A stretch of 64,000 nt of DNA from Siphonodentalium dalli (Eukaryota; Mollusca; Scaphopoda; Gadilida; Siphonodentaliidae): NCBI GenBank assembly GCA_032622095.1, contig CP136066.1:60664609-60728608 (forward strand), read 5' to 3'. Position 1 is the first letter of the stretch. Each line of letters begins with the position of its first letter. The notes beneath the pieces were generated by a model. That model did no database searches and was not told the origin of the DNA. It was given only the letters and a program-made list of their open reading frames with translations. The position numbers and the translations under genes were made by a program. Below, in pieces: positions 11,601 through 23,600 of the stretch.

Positions 11601-14600
11601 AGACGAACAGTACGACCTGTGGCCCGTGCTAATGGATTAAATTTTGAAATCCAAGATGGCCACTGGCGGCCATGTTTATTGGCCGAATGACCCCAAAATT
11701 ACTCGTTCCCATCTACATTCCAATTTCAACAGCCATGACAAATTTTATGATGATCAGACTAAAGGTACGGCCTGTAGCCCGTGCTAAAGGATTTAGTCAT
11801 ACAAAGAGTAAAATCCAAGATGGCTGCTGGCGGCCATGTTTTTTGGCCGATTGTCCCCAAAATGACTCGTTCCCATCTACATGTCATTATTAACATTCTT
11901 GACAAATTTTATGATGATCAGACTAAAAGTAGGACCTGTAGCCCGTGCTAAAGGATTTAGTCATACAAAGAGTAAAATCCAAGATGGCTGCTGGCGGCCA
12001 TGTTTTTTGGCCGAATGACCCCAAAATGACTTGTTCCCATCTACATGTCAATATTAACATCCATGACAAATTTGATGATGATCAGACTAAAGGTACGACC
12101 TGTAGCCCGTGCTAAAGAATTTAGTCATACAAAGAGTAAAATCCAAGAAGGCTGCTGGCCGCCATGTTTTTTGGCCGAATGACCCCAAAATTACTCGTTC
12201 CCATCTACATGTCAATATTAACATCCATGACAAATTTCATGATGATCAGACGAACAGTACGACCTCTGGCCCGTGCTAATGGATTCAATTTTGAAATCCA
12301 AGATGGCCGCTGGCAGCCATGTTTTTTGTCCGAATGACCCCAAAATGACTCGTTCCCATCTACATTCCAATTTCAACAGCCATGACAAATTTTATGATGA
12401 TCGGACTAAAGGTACGACCTGTAGCCCGTGCTAAAGGATTTAGTCATACAAAGAGTGAAATCAAAGATGCCTGCTGGCGGCCATGTTTTTTGGCCGAATG
12501 ACCCCAAAATGACTCGTTCCCATCTACATGTCATTATTAACATTCTTGACAAATTTTATGATGATCATACTAAAAGTACGACCTGTAGCCCGTGCTAAAG
12601 AATTTAGTCATACAAAGAGTAAAATCCAAGATGGCTGCTGGCGGCCATGTTTTTGGGCCGAATGACCCCAAAATTACTCGTTCCCATCTACATGTCAATA
12701 TTAACATCCATGACAAATTTCATGACGATCAGACAAACAGTACGCCCTGTAGCCCGTGCTAATGGATTGAATTTTGAAATGCAAGATGGCCACTGGCGGC
12801 CATGTTTTTTTACCGAATGACCCCAAAATTAATCATTCTGGTCTAAATGTTGATGTCAACAGCTATGACAAATTTCATAATGATCCGACCAAAGGTACGA
12901 CCTGTAGACTGCATTGTTGACGCCTTACGTACACACGTACACACGTACACACGGACGACGGACGACAAAGCCATGGCAATATCTCAAACTTTACAAAGTA
13001 AAGTTGAGCTAATAATGCATTGGCACAGGGTATATGGGTTGATACAAAAATCGGACCTGGCACTGAAAGGGTTAAAGGAGCTTTTTAAATAACTTTGATA
13101 TCAGAATTTTCTTAAATAATATGCACAAATCTTCAATACAAAGCATTTCAGAAATTGTACAATGTTACCTTTGTGGGAGTAATATATTTTCCATCTGGTA
13201 ATGTCTGTGCCTGTAACAGAAATACATGAGAATATTAAACCTGCCTAACTGATTCTAAAGTCTCCTAGTTTATAATGAATGCCTCCGTCTCTGAGTGTTC
13301 AACATAAGCCTCTCATTGCAGTTATCTTTTTAAACAATATATAAACATCAATACCTAATAACAACACAACAACCTTATTGGAAATTTTCGGCCACATTGC
13401 CTTTTTCAGTCATACTTTTTGCAATAAATTTATCATGGGAAGAAACCTATACATGTACATGTATAAGATAAGTATCTCAGAAAACCAGAATAATACGCCA
13501 TGGGCCATCTTTCAACTGGATTACAGCGAACAAATTTATTTCTTCAGTTATTTTTGCCGAAAATCATCCACATACCAGTCCTCGATATTTAAAAAGTTAT
13601 TTCATCAACAGGGGACTCTTATTGTATCATAATTGCAGTTTCCCATAATTCATCTGGCAATTGATGTCAGCAACGAAATAGATAAAGGGACATATTAAGG
13701 CATTCACAGTGGGTAGAAATAATAAAAGTCTGTTAACCCTTCTTGAAATTTTGCGAAAACCTTGTGCCAATGCATTCTCTTATATATGCAAGTTTCCCAT
13801 AGTCTGTTTGTTGAACTTATTATCTAAACATTTTGAAAGCCAGTATCACACACATCAGTTTGATGTTACTCACCTGGACGGAGCTGCAGTTCAAACACTC
13901 GAAAGCCAGCGTTGTACACATCGGTTTAATGTTGCTCACTCGGACAACTGTGCCTTTAATTGTAACAAACTTCCCTGAAATGGCATAAACCAGTACAAAA
14001 CATTATATTTATTTTAGAATTTATAGAACTATACGTTTCGCCCACAAATGTGGATTTTCGCCGAGGTTTATTAATTTTCTGAGGACCATAACATCAAAAG
14101 AGATGATTTGACAAACATGCATGGAAATAGTGTGTCTGACATTTGTAGAATAAGGTCCCCAAAGGATGAATTTAGTGACGCTACCCCGCACAGTGGGCTA
14201 GCATCACCAAATTCACCCTCTGTGAACCTCATTCTTCTCAGGCATCAACTGCTATGGGAGACCTAGGTTCAGATTGATGTTATCCAGTTGAAGTTGGTGA
14301 TGTTCACTCATTAATCATCTCGATTATGCATTCCATCTTCTGAAAATTGGGGGATATAGAAACTTCCCAGAAGGGAAAAAGTAACTAAAAACAATGTTAA
14401 TTTGATATTAAAGATACTTCCCAGAAGATGTGGCCAAAGCAGAATGAGGTCCCTAGAGGGTGAATTTGGCTATGCTAGCCCAGTGGGAGGGGTAGCATCA
14501 CTGAATTCACCCTCTGGGAAACTGATATGAACAACTCCAGTCATGGTAAGATATACCAATTTTTTAAACATGACTTGTCTTTCGAAAAGTATCTAATGTT

Positions 14601-17600
14601 CAACGTAGTAAACCGGATTACATTATGTAAATTATGTATCTTCTCGAATGCGAGAGACTATCACCCGAGCGAAAGCGATTAATATCAAAATTTACTAACA
14701 GAAAACAAAATACTATCACAATGAGCGAAATACCAGAACAATTCAACAGACATACGGAAATCGCTGGTAATATAATTGAAGGTATCTGTGCACTTTGTGT
14801 GGATCAATCATACATTACAGTATTATATAGCGTCAACGGAAAGCACCTATGGCAAACAGGTATATTATTTATATTGTAAATACTGTTCCTATATTATAAT
14901 GCATATCATTTGAATATTTATTATGTAAGTCATGTACATAAATGCATTATATGTTATCTTAATACCTATGTATTATGGGTCGATAAGATTAAACGAATTG
15001 AATAGGAGATTTCATTCCGCAAATGTCAGACACACTATTTCCAGGCTTGGTGATACAAGAATTAAATTAAATCTGGCCTATGATGACTATTGACTGAGAC
15101 AGAGAGCTCCAAAGTTGTTATTGACACAGAGATTCACGGGTAGGACAACAAAATGATGGAACCCAAAGTTTGGTGGAAGATAATATTCAGTGTCATTATT
15201 ATACATACCATAATAATTTGCCTTGAGACTCTTTAGAGGGATTGGAGTGCTGAAGTTAATAATCCTGGCATGAATGATGGGTAGCGAGTACGGAGTCGTG
15301 TTACCCTCGTCGACCGGAGCATCGTCATCCACCTTTATAGTCACTGCATTTCCCTGTCGCCTGTTGTATATTGTCTAAAAGTAAAGCAGTATATAAAGTA
15401 TGGATGCTGGAAATGCCACAGATAACAAGGGTCCAGAAGTGAACCCTAACTAGGTATTTTAACAATTACAGTAAGGCCCTAAATAATAGACTCCTTACCC
15501 ACAGCAAAATTATCAAGGAATTATGGGAAATTTTTCAGGATTTAGTCGAAATATGGCTTGTTGCCATTCATCGGAAAGCTCTCAGTGAGAGCTTTCCGAT
15601 GAATGGCAACAAGCCATATTTCCGACTAAATCCTGAAAAATTACCCATAATTCTGATGTGGTTAAGGAGTTGATTATTTAGGACATTACTGTACAACGTT
15701 TGCAGGCCTTAAAATCCATAACATTTTGTGAGAATCCAAATATCTCACTTCTACAGCGAATCAGCTGCTTTAACCCTTTACCCAACAGAACGGCCCTGTG
15801 CCAATGCATTCTCTTATATATGCGAGTCGACCATAGGTCGCCTTGCATATATAAGAGAATGCATTGGCTTAACACATTAAAAATTATAAAATTGTTAAAG
15901 AATGTAAGAAAAAATGGTAAAAAGTTTTTTTTAGGCCAATGCATTCTCTTATATATGCTAGGCGACCTATGGTCGACTCGCATATATAAGAGAATGCATT
16001 GGCACAGGGCATAACTGTAACTATCACAATGTGGTCAAGGAGCCGGTTCCAATGATATCCATATTTGGATGGTTCTATTGAGACAAACCGAAGATATTTT
16101 AGGCTGTTGAAGCTTTATTTGGCCGGTTTTGGCCGGTTTGTTGGGTAAAGGGTTAAGCCCTGATATGGAACAGAAGTATAATAGGGGTATACTGACCAAA
16201 TTAACCAGTGTCATCATATACCTTGTTAACAGGAAAAGCTAAACAGTTCTGATAAACAATTTAATATATTTATAATATGAAATATAAATAAATTTTAATC
16301 AGTTAATGTCGCTTGGCAGTTATTCCAAATCTCGGTGCAAAAATATGCCTGAGAAAAAACAAGATGGCAGCAGCATCAACCCCATATTGAATCAATAACC
16401 CCCCTGGGACCTTCAGTACCTGATGCATAGCAAGTCCGAGGGCAGAAATTATTCGCTCTGATGAATCTCTTATTTCCATAGCAACGTCATCAAAACTTCC
16501 ACAGATCACTGAAATCAAAATATTTAAAATCTAGTAAATTATTAAGTTATTAAAACCTCAACACCGAATCCACATACCACTGAAATCAAAATATTTAAAA
16601 TCCAGTAGATTATGACCAAATGAAGAGTGGATTTTTCGATGTACGTTTTTGAAACCGAGTGAAATAATCCAATCAGCAATCAATGGGTTTATCTACATGT
16701 ATATACACATGTATAAAAGACTAGGATCCGTCTGTTCAGATTTTTTGCCCAGACCCCTGGACTGATTTCAACCAAATTCAGGGTGGTGACTCGGGGTACA
16801 CTGGCAGATGTTCTAACGGCTTTAGTTTTTTTTTATTTTATATAAAAAAATTTGATTAGATAAATAATAAAAATTCAATTTTTTTTATCAAAATGTGGGC
16901 AAAGCGCACAGAGAGGCCACCGCTGAATAAAGGCTTTGTCTAAGATCAAAATGTGTGTGAAAAGCATAACGGGGCCACGGCCCTTCCAACGCTGACTAAA
17001 GGTTCCAAATGGGAGCCTGTTTAAGCTAGTTTATATATATTTACATAGCATGTATGTGTTACACTAAATCCTATTCAGTGATTGGTCAACTGCAAAATTA
17101 GGTCAGCCGCATGACTCATGAATATAATTACGCCCGTGAGACCGACATCTGATTGAAGACTAAATAAATGAACAAGCTAAGTGTTAGTGTTTTTAAATTT
17201 ATTCTGGCAGGTATAATTAAAAATTAAAATCATCTATGCATTGACCAATAATACCTAACAAGTATTTCGAAGAATTTCAACAGGTAGCTTCCGTGAAAAG
17301 GATATATTCTGTCAATCGTAAAACTATTTGTGCAATGTGACGTCATACTGCAGCAGATATTTATATGAATATGAATGGTTGCGAAATCGTTCAAACTCGG
17401 AACAGTAGCTTGTTCAATAATCTGCATTAGTCCAACAACTATAGTTAGGCCACTGCTATGAACAGAGTTTTAGCCCCATGTGTTATGAAATATAATTGGG
17501 TTATGGCGGGAAATGTGAACACGTGTGTCATTGTTTATGTGTTTGTGCTTGGGGCCTCAGGCGGGATAATGAAACTATTATTGACCGTACTGTAATTTCC

Positions 17601-20600
17601 AAGTGTGAGTAGTTTAAGCCACGGAAATCCCATGCACAAAATATTCGTACTCAGCAGTCTGGCATTCTTTGATGTTACCGCGTCATTTTCATATGTGTAT
17701 TACGATGTGTACAGTATAACTATTTGACTGCACACCAAACATTGCATTGTAGTTTTGGCACTTTTATTTTAAAGGGTTACCTTGTACCGGTAACATACTG
17801 TGCTCAATTAACCTGCTTTTTTTACAATAGATTGCTATTGACTTTAAGTAAATGTATGTCTCAAACAGATCATTAGTGAGGGGAATGAGGGCGTTCCACG
17901 GACACTGAGCTGTAGTAACGTAAACCCTGTATTGGGCTAACTTACATTGCCGCATTGTATAATAATTTTTACTCCAGACAGATTTTAGAAAAAAATTCAG
18001 CTGAGTTTGAAGTAATTAATAAGGAAATAGCTATATAAATATAAAAAATGAATGTAGTTTTAGTCTGTTTTATTAAGTATGGCACTACGGCCGTTGGAGC
18101 ACATTTAATGTGAACCTCTTTGTGCATCACACAATGTGCCCAACGGCTACACCGGCATACCCTTCAATGAAACACACTCAAACTACATTCATTACTATTT
18201 AGACAAGTTTGGAGCAAGTTCGAAACCCAAAATGTTGGATGAAAATCGTGACCGATTTTCAAGCTTGGTCTGAATTGAGGGACATCTCAATGTGCCATTC
18301 CGATTGTAACACGGCCAATTCGATAAGAAATGATAATTTGTTCAAGCACATATGAAGCAATGGGTACATCATTATGAGCCAGTTCCTCACCCATTCTAAT
18401 ATATATACACCAGTTATCGAATGGTTACTGTATTTAATCTCGGAGGAAATGCATTTCGCTGTTTTAATAATGGTAGACCTGTTCTGTGTCATTTCAAATC
18501 CATATTCAGACTGACATTGCAGATACCATAATCACAGTCTGCACTATACGAGGTTGATGCCGTTTCGAAACCCAAAAAAATCGGGACAGATATTAAAGCT
18601 CGATCTGAGTTGAGGGACGTCAATCATAACATGGCTTTCTGATAAGAAATGATAATTTATTCAACATTCATGAACATATATCTTCTCCAAAATTAAAGTC
18701 GTTTAACACTGTGCCCAAAATATAGAAATGTGTATGGAATTTTTCCCATTGCATGGCTATGTTGATATACCTGTAGTATTGAGAAACACTGTAATGATGA
18801 ATTTCTTATTGATGTCAATAAAATTATGCTGGAAGTGGTTATTCTCAGAATATTAATCCAACAATTTAAACTTTTTTGGGTCTAAATTCTGAAAAGATGG
18901 TTTGCCCTGATGTGTCCAAATTACACAAATCTAAAGGCCTGCATATGAAACATTTGCAGAATGAGGTCTCCAGAGGATGAATTTATTTATGTTATCCCGC
19001 ACAGTGAGCTAGCATCATCAAATTCACCCTCTGGGAACCTCATTCTGCTTAGTTCCCAGCAGATGAATATTGTGATGTGCACCCATTGGAAACCTCGATA
19101 ATGCAATGTGCTGTCTGCCACTATGGGGATATTCTACTTAGGCCTCATCTTCTGGCCAAGTTCTAGGAGGTATCAATAGTCTCACGTATCATTGTTTTTA
19201 GTGACTTTTTCCCTTCTGTTCAGTTTATATATCCCCCAAATGTGCCGAAGATAAAATGAATAATGGAGGTGACTAATGGGTGAACATCACCAACTTCAAC
19301 TGGGGAACTTCAATCTGATCCTAACTAACATAGCAGTTGAAGCCTAATGAGGTTCTCAGAGGGTGAATTCCGTGATGCTAGCCCTCTGTGTGGGATAGTG
19401 TAACTAAATTCACCCTCTGGGGACCTCATTCTGCATATGTAAGACATCATACAGAGCCAGTGCTTCCAACCATTCTGTTATATAACTAGTTTAACCCTTT
19501 ACCCAACAAACCGGCCAAATAAAGCTTCAACAGCCTAAAATATCTTCGGTCTGTCTCAATAGAACCATACAAATATGGATATCATTGGAACCGGCTCCTT
19601 GACCACATTGTGATAGTTACAGTTATGCCCTGTGCCAATGCATTCTCTTATATATGCGAGTCGACCATAGGTCGCCTCGCATATATAAGAGAATGCATTG
19701 GCCTAAAAAAAACTTTTTACCATTTTTTCTTACATTCTTTAACAATTTTATAATTTTTAATGTGTTAAGCCAATGCATTCTCTTATATATGCGAGGCGAC
19801 CTATGGTCGACTCGCATATATAAGAGAATGCATTGGCACAGGGCCCTTCTGTTGGGTAAAGGGTTAAACCCTTACTTTGATCAGTAACCAGTTCTTTAAA
19901 ATCTAAGATGAAATAGCCCTTCTCTTCAATGTCATTCTGAAACATAATTTTCATAGTTTAATGTATGGTATATTTAAAGACATCAATCCATTCTAAACAT
20001 GGTATGCAGTGACTTTGCCCAACAATCGACATCAATCCATTCTAAACATGGTATGCAGTGACTTTGCCTGACAATCGACATCAATCCATTCTAAACATGG
20101 TATGCAGTGACTTTGGCTGACAATCGACATTGTATGTGTTTCGACAGCAGTAAATATTGTATGCAGTGATTTTGCCTGACAATCGACATCAATCCATTCT
20201 AAAATTGTATGTGTTTCATCAGCAATGCAGTGATGCAGTGGTATGCAGTGATTTTGCCGGACAATCGACATCAATCCATTCTAAACATGGTATGCAGTAC
20301 TTTGCCAAACAATTGACATCAATCCATTTGAAAATTGTATGTATTTCATCAGCAGTAAATATTGTATGCAGCGATTTTGCCTGACAATCGACATCAATCC
20401 ATTCTAAAATTGTATGTGTTTCATCGGCATTAAACATGGTATGCAGTGACTTTGCCTGACAATCAACATCAATCCATTCTAAACATGATATGCAGTAACT
20501 TTGCCTGACAATCAACATCAATCCATTCTAAACATGATATGAAACAACTTTGCCTGACAATCGATGTCAATCCATTCTAAACATGGTATGCAGTGAATTT

Positions 20601-23600
20601 GCTTGACAATCAACAATAATCCATTGTAAACATGGTACATATATGTAGTAAAGTAAATAAACTTACCAAGTTAAACATAGCCGACCAGCTGTTGATGTAT
20701 CGCTCAAATATCTGGATCTTTTCAACAAGAGGTGACTGTTTAACATACACTAAAAAACATTTAAAACAAGAGGTGACTGTTTAACATACACTGAAAAACA
20801 TTTAAACAAGAGGTGACTGTTTAACATACACTGAAAAACATTTAAACAAGAGGTGACTGTTTCACATACACTTAAAACATTTAAACAAGAGGTGACTGTT
20901 TCACATACACTGAAAAACATTTAAAACAAGAGGTGACTGTTTCACATACACTTAAAAACATTTAAACAAGAGGTGACTGTTTCACATACACTTAAAAACA
21001 TTTAAACAAAAGGTGACTGTTTAACATACACTGAAAAACATTTAAAACAAGAGGTGACTGTTTCACATACACAGAAAAACATTTAAACAAGAGGTGACTG
21101 TTTCACATACACTTAAAAATATTTAAACAAGAGGTGACTGTTTCACATACACTGAAAAACATTTAAAACAAGAGGCTGATCAGGGTCGGTGAATGTGAGA
21201 CTCGTACATGAATTTTTTTTTAAATACACCTGTTTGTTGTGTCAAACTCAAATTCGAACTTGACCTGTATTTTGATATGAACAACCCACAAAAAAACTGA
21301 ATTTTCAATTAAACAGTCCAAACTTGAGTTATCCGGAAACCAAAGAAAAAAGAAGTAAAATTGAATTTTCTAAGTCGAAAAAAGTCCATAACTCTAGGAA
21401 ATATCATCGGATCAAACTCAAATTCGAACTCAACCTGTATCTTGATATGACTGATCAACATAAAAACTGCATTTGCTATTAAAGGATCCAAACTTGAGAT
21501 ATCATCCGGAAACCGAAAAAATGAGTAATTTTCTAAGTAAAACAAAAGTTGAAAAAAGGGAAATAACTCCATAAAAGAAAATCGGATCAAACCCAGAATT
21601 GAAGAGCACCTGTGTGCATGGTTGAGACACCTACATACCAAGTTTCAATCAAATTGGATGATCATTACTGGAGTTATAACTCCGGACGGACGGACGGACA
21701 CACGGTACGACGCACGGACGGACGGAGCTGATTACAATAGTCCCCCGAAAATAAATTTTACGGGGGACAATAACATGATGTGTATCTTTGACTAAAATTA
21801 GTCCAAGTCTGCTCGTAATAAATCCAGCTAAGATATTGGGATAGCGAGATTATAGTTCTAACTAGCATCTCGCTATCCCAATATCTTAGCTGGTTTTAGT
21901 GCAAGCAGACTTGGACAACTTTGGCTCAGAATCATACATACCATCTTCGCTTCAAATATCCCTATATTGAACCCCAGAGAGAGAGAACAATGCACTGACT
22001 GTCATCAGCTTGGGTCCATGTGAGGCCACTTCATAACAGGAGCTGCGCTGGTGTAGTATTAAAGATCCCGTGTCAGTGCATTCTCATATATGGGAGACTC
22101 ACATATATAAGAGAATGCACTGACACAGGATTTTCGCAACATTTCAAGAAGCTCCAGTCATAGAAGGATTAATGAATGCCCAAACTAGACCAACGGACGT
22201 ATCATTACATCACTTATTAATTATCTATAACTGCAAGTGGGTGGATAACATCCACTCTGACACTAATACTACAGTTTATCAAAGACACCCCCTGTTACAT
22301 GAGAATGTATTCCATTCAAGTAGTGATGGGCGGTTAACCGAGAAAACAACTCGGTTTCGGTTTTTGACAATAAACCGAAAACCGACCGACGCGATTCTGC
22401 TCAAACCGACATTACGTTTTTTTTTTATATGTTTATTTTTCACTTAAATCAACTTATTATACCTCCCCAGGTACTTATTAGTTGATATTGTTATCAAATT
22501 ATCGTCCTCTCTGATCAATATTATATCGGAATGTGTCCATTTCGTCTCAGATATGTGTTGTTATAATATCGTAGGCGACTGTTTTTTGTTCTTTTTCAAA
22601 ACATGGCCGAACAAAATAACGAACAGGGTTCAACAAAAAGCCCTGTTTGGAGTTATTTTACGCGTCTAACTAGAGACGACTCCAAAGATGTCGCTGCTTA
22701 ATGTCATAAAAACAACGTATCAGAGCAAGGCCCGACAGTCGAAAACTAAACCAAGTAAATGGTATGAACACTTTGAGCGTCTGGACATTCCGATGTGACG
22801 TAATCTGGGCAAACCATGTGCAGCTTGTAAACTATGTCGCAACATCAATCACAGACATCAAAGCAATCACACCGCAGTCATTGAATGTGGGTCAATCATG
22901 CACGTGTCAAGAATTGTTACACAGTCAGGTCAAGGACGCCCACTGTTTGTGAATTTGCTGTTTGCGGTTGAATTCTCAGATACTATAATGCATATAATAT
23001 GATAAATATGTTTTAAACATGTCAGAAAGGGATGAACATTGAACAGTGAAGATGGGGGTGTTTATTTTTTTAAATACCGAATTGTATCATCTTTATGATC
23101 TTATCGCATTGGATTCATTTTGCGTTGGCATTTTGTCCCGTTGTTTACCGGTGATCGCAGTTCCTTCCACAAATATTCAACGTTATTGGGACATTATTGA
23201 CTCTAATTACGGTTACTTTGAAAGTATATACTCAAATTGTATGTATTTCAGTATAATTTCACTAAAAAACCGAAAACCGAACCGAAACCGAGGTTTTTTC
23301 TCCCAAAAAAAACGAAACCGAAACCGAAAGTAAAAAATCAAAACCGCCCATCTCTACATTCAAGAAACCCATTCTATAAAAGACTCGATTTCCTCGAAAT
23401 CCGGCTCGTGACGATGGCAACGCACGAGTTTTGCTTGTCACATGACCGTCACATAACCAAAACCTCATTCAAAATGTCGGAATAGTTAGCGGCGACCGCT
23501 ATTCGAAATTAAATCAAGAATTCTGATCGATCGACAAGGAATTACGGCTGGTAGACATGTGGGCAGAAATTGATTGCCTGTATAATAATCACAACAAGAG

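Larger units (their letters stand above)
9076..13071. mobile_element. piggyBac-like MITE family A, copy 1, split by a nested element
   Basis: TTAA at 9072-9075 then CCCTTTCAGTGCCAGG; the mirror end CCTGGCACTGAAAGGG stops at 13071 before TTAA 13072-13075. Intact relatives are about 240-480 bp; this one is split inside its central palindrome by the tandem array element at about 9484-13013. TTAA with CCCTTT ends is the piggyBac signature. Confidence 0.82.

Noticed and set aside
10706-11893. Three identical 73-codon ORFs at 10706, 11189 and 11672
   Set aside because: They are frames through the 161-bp tandem array; identity reflects the 483-bp higher-order repeat, not a protein family.
15678-16014. 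Overlapping 101- and 104-codon ORFs on opposite strands
   Set aside because: Both are translations of the palindromes in a family B MITE; the same peptides recur wherever the MITE occurs.
20157-20521. ORFs of 75-100 codons on both strands at 20.0-20.5 kb
   Set aside because: A 49-bp non-triplet repeat read in any frame gives periodic peptides; no coding context.
20667-20735. Exon 3 of MCM8 starting at AACAG/TCACCT (20735)
   Set aside because: Exon 2 leaves phase 1; this acceptor would force a stop soon after. TTTTTTAG/TG at 20749 restores VYVKQSPLVEK in frame.
19977-21175. CRISPR-like array
   Set aside because: The repeats are contiguous tandem units without unique spacers, in an intron of an animal gene.
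22172-22447. 91-codon ORF at 22.2 kb
   Set aside because: It runs across the hAT target site into the element's sub-terminal repeats, so it is not one ancestral frame.
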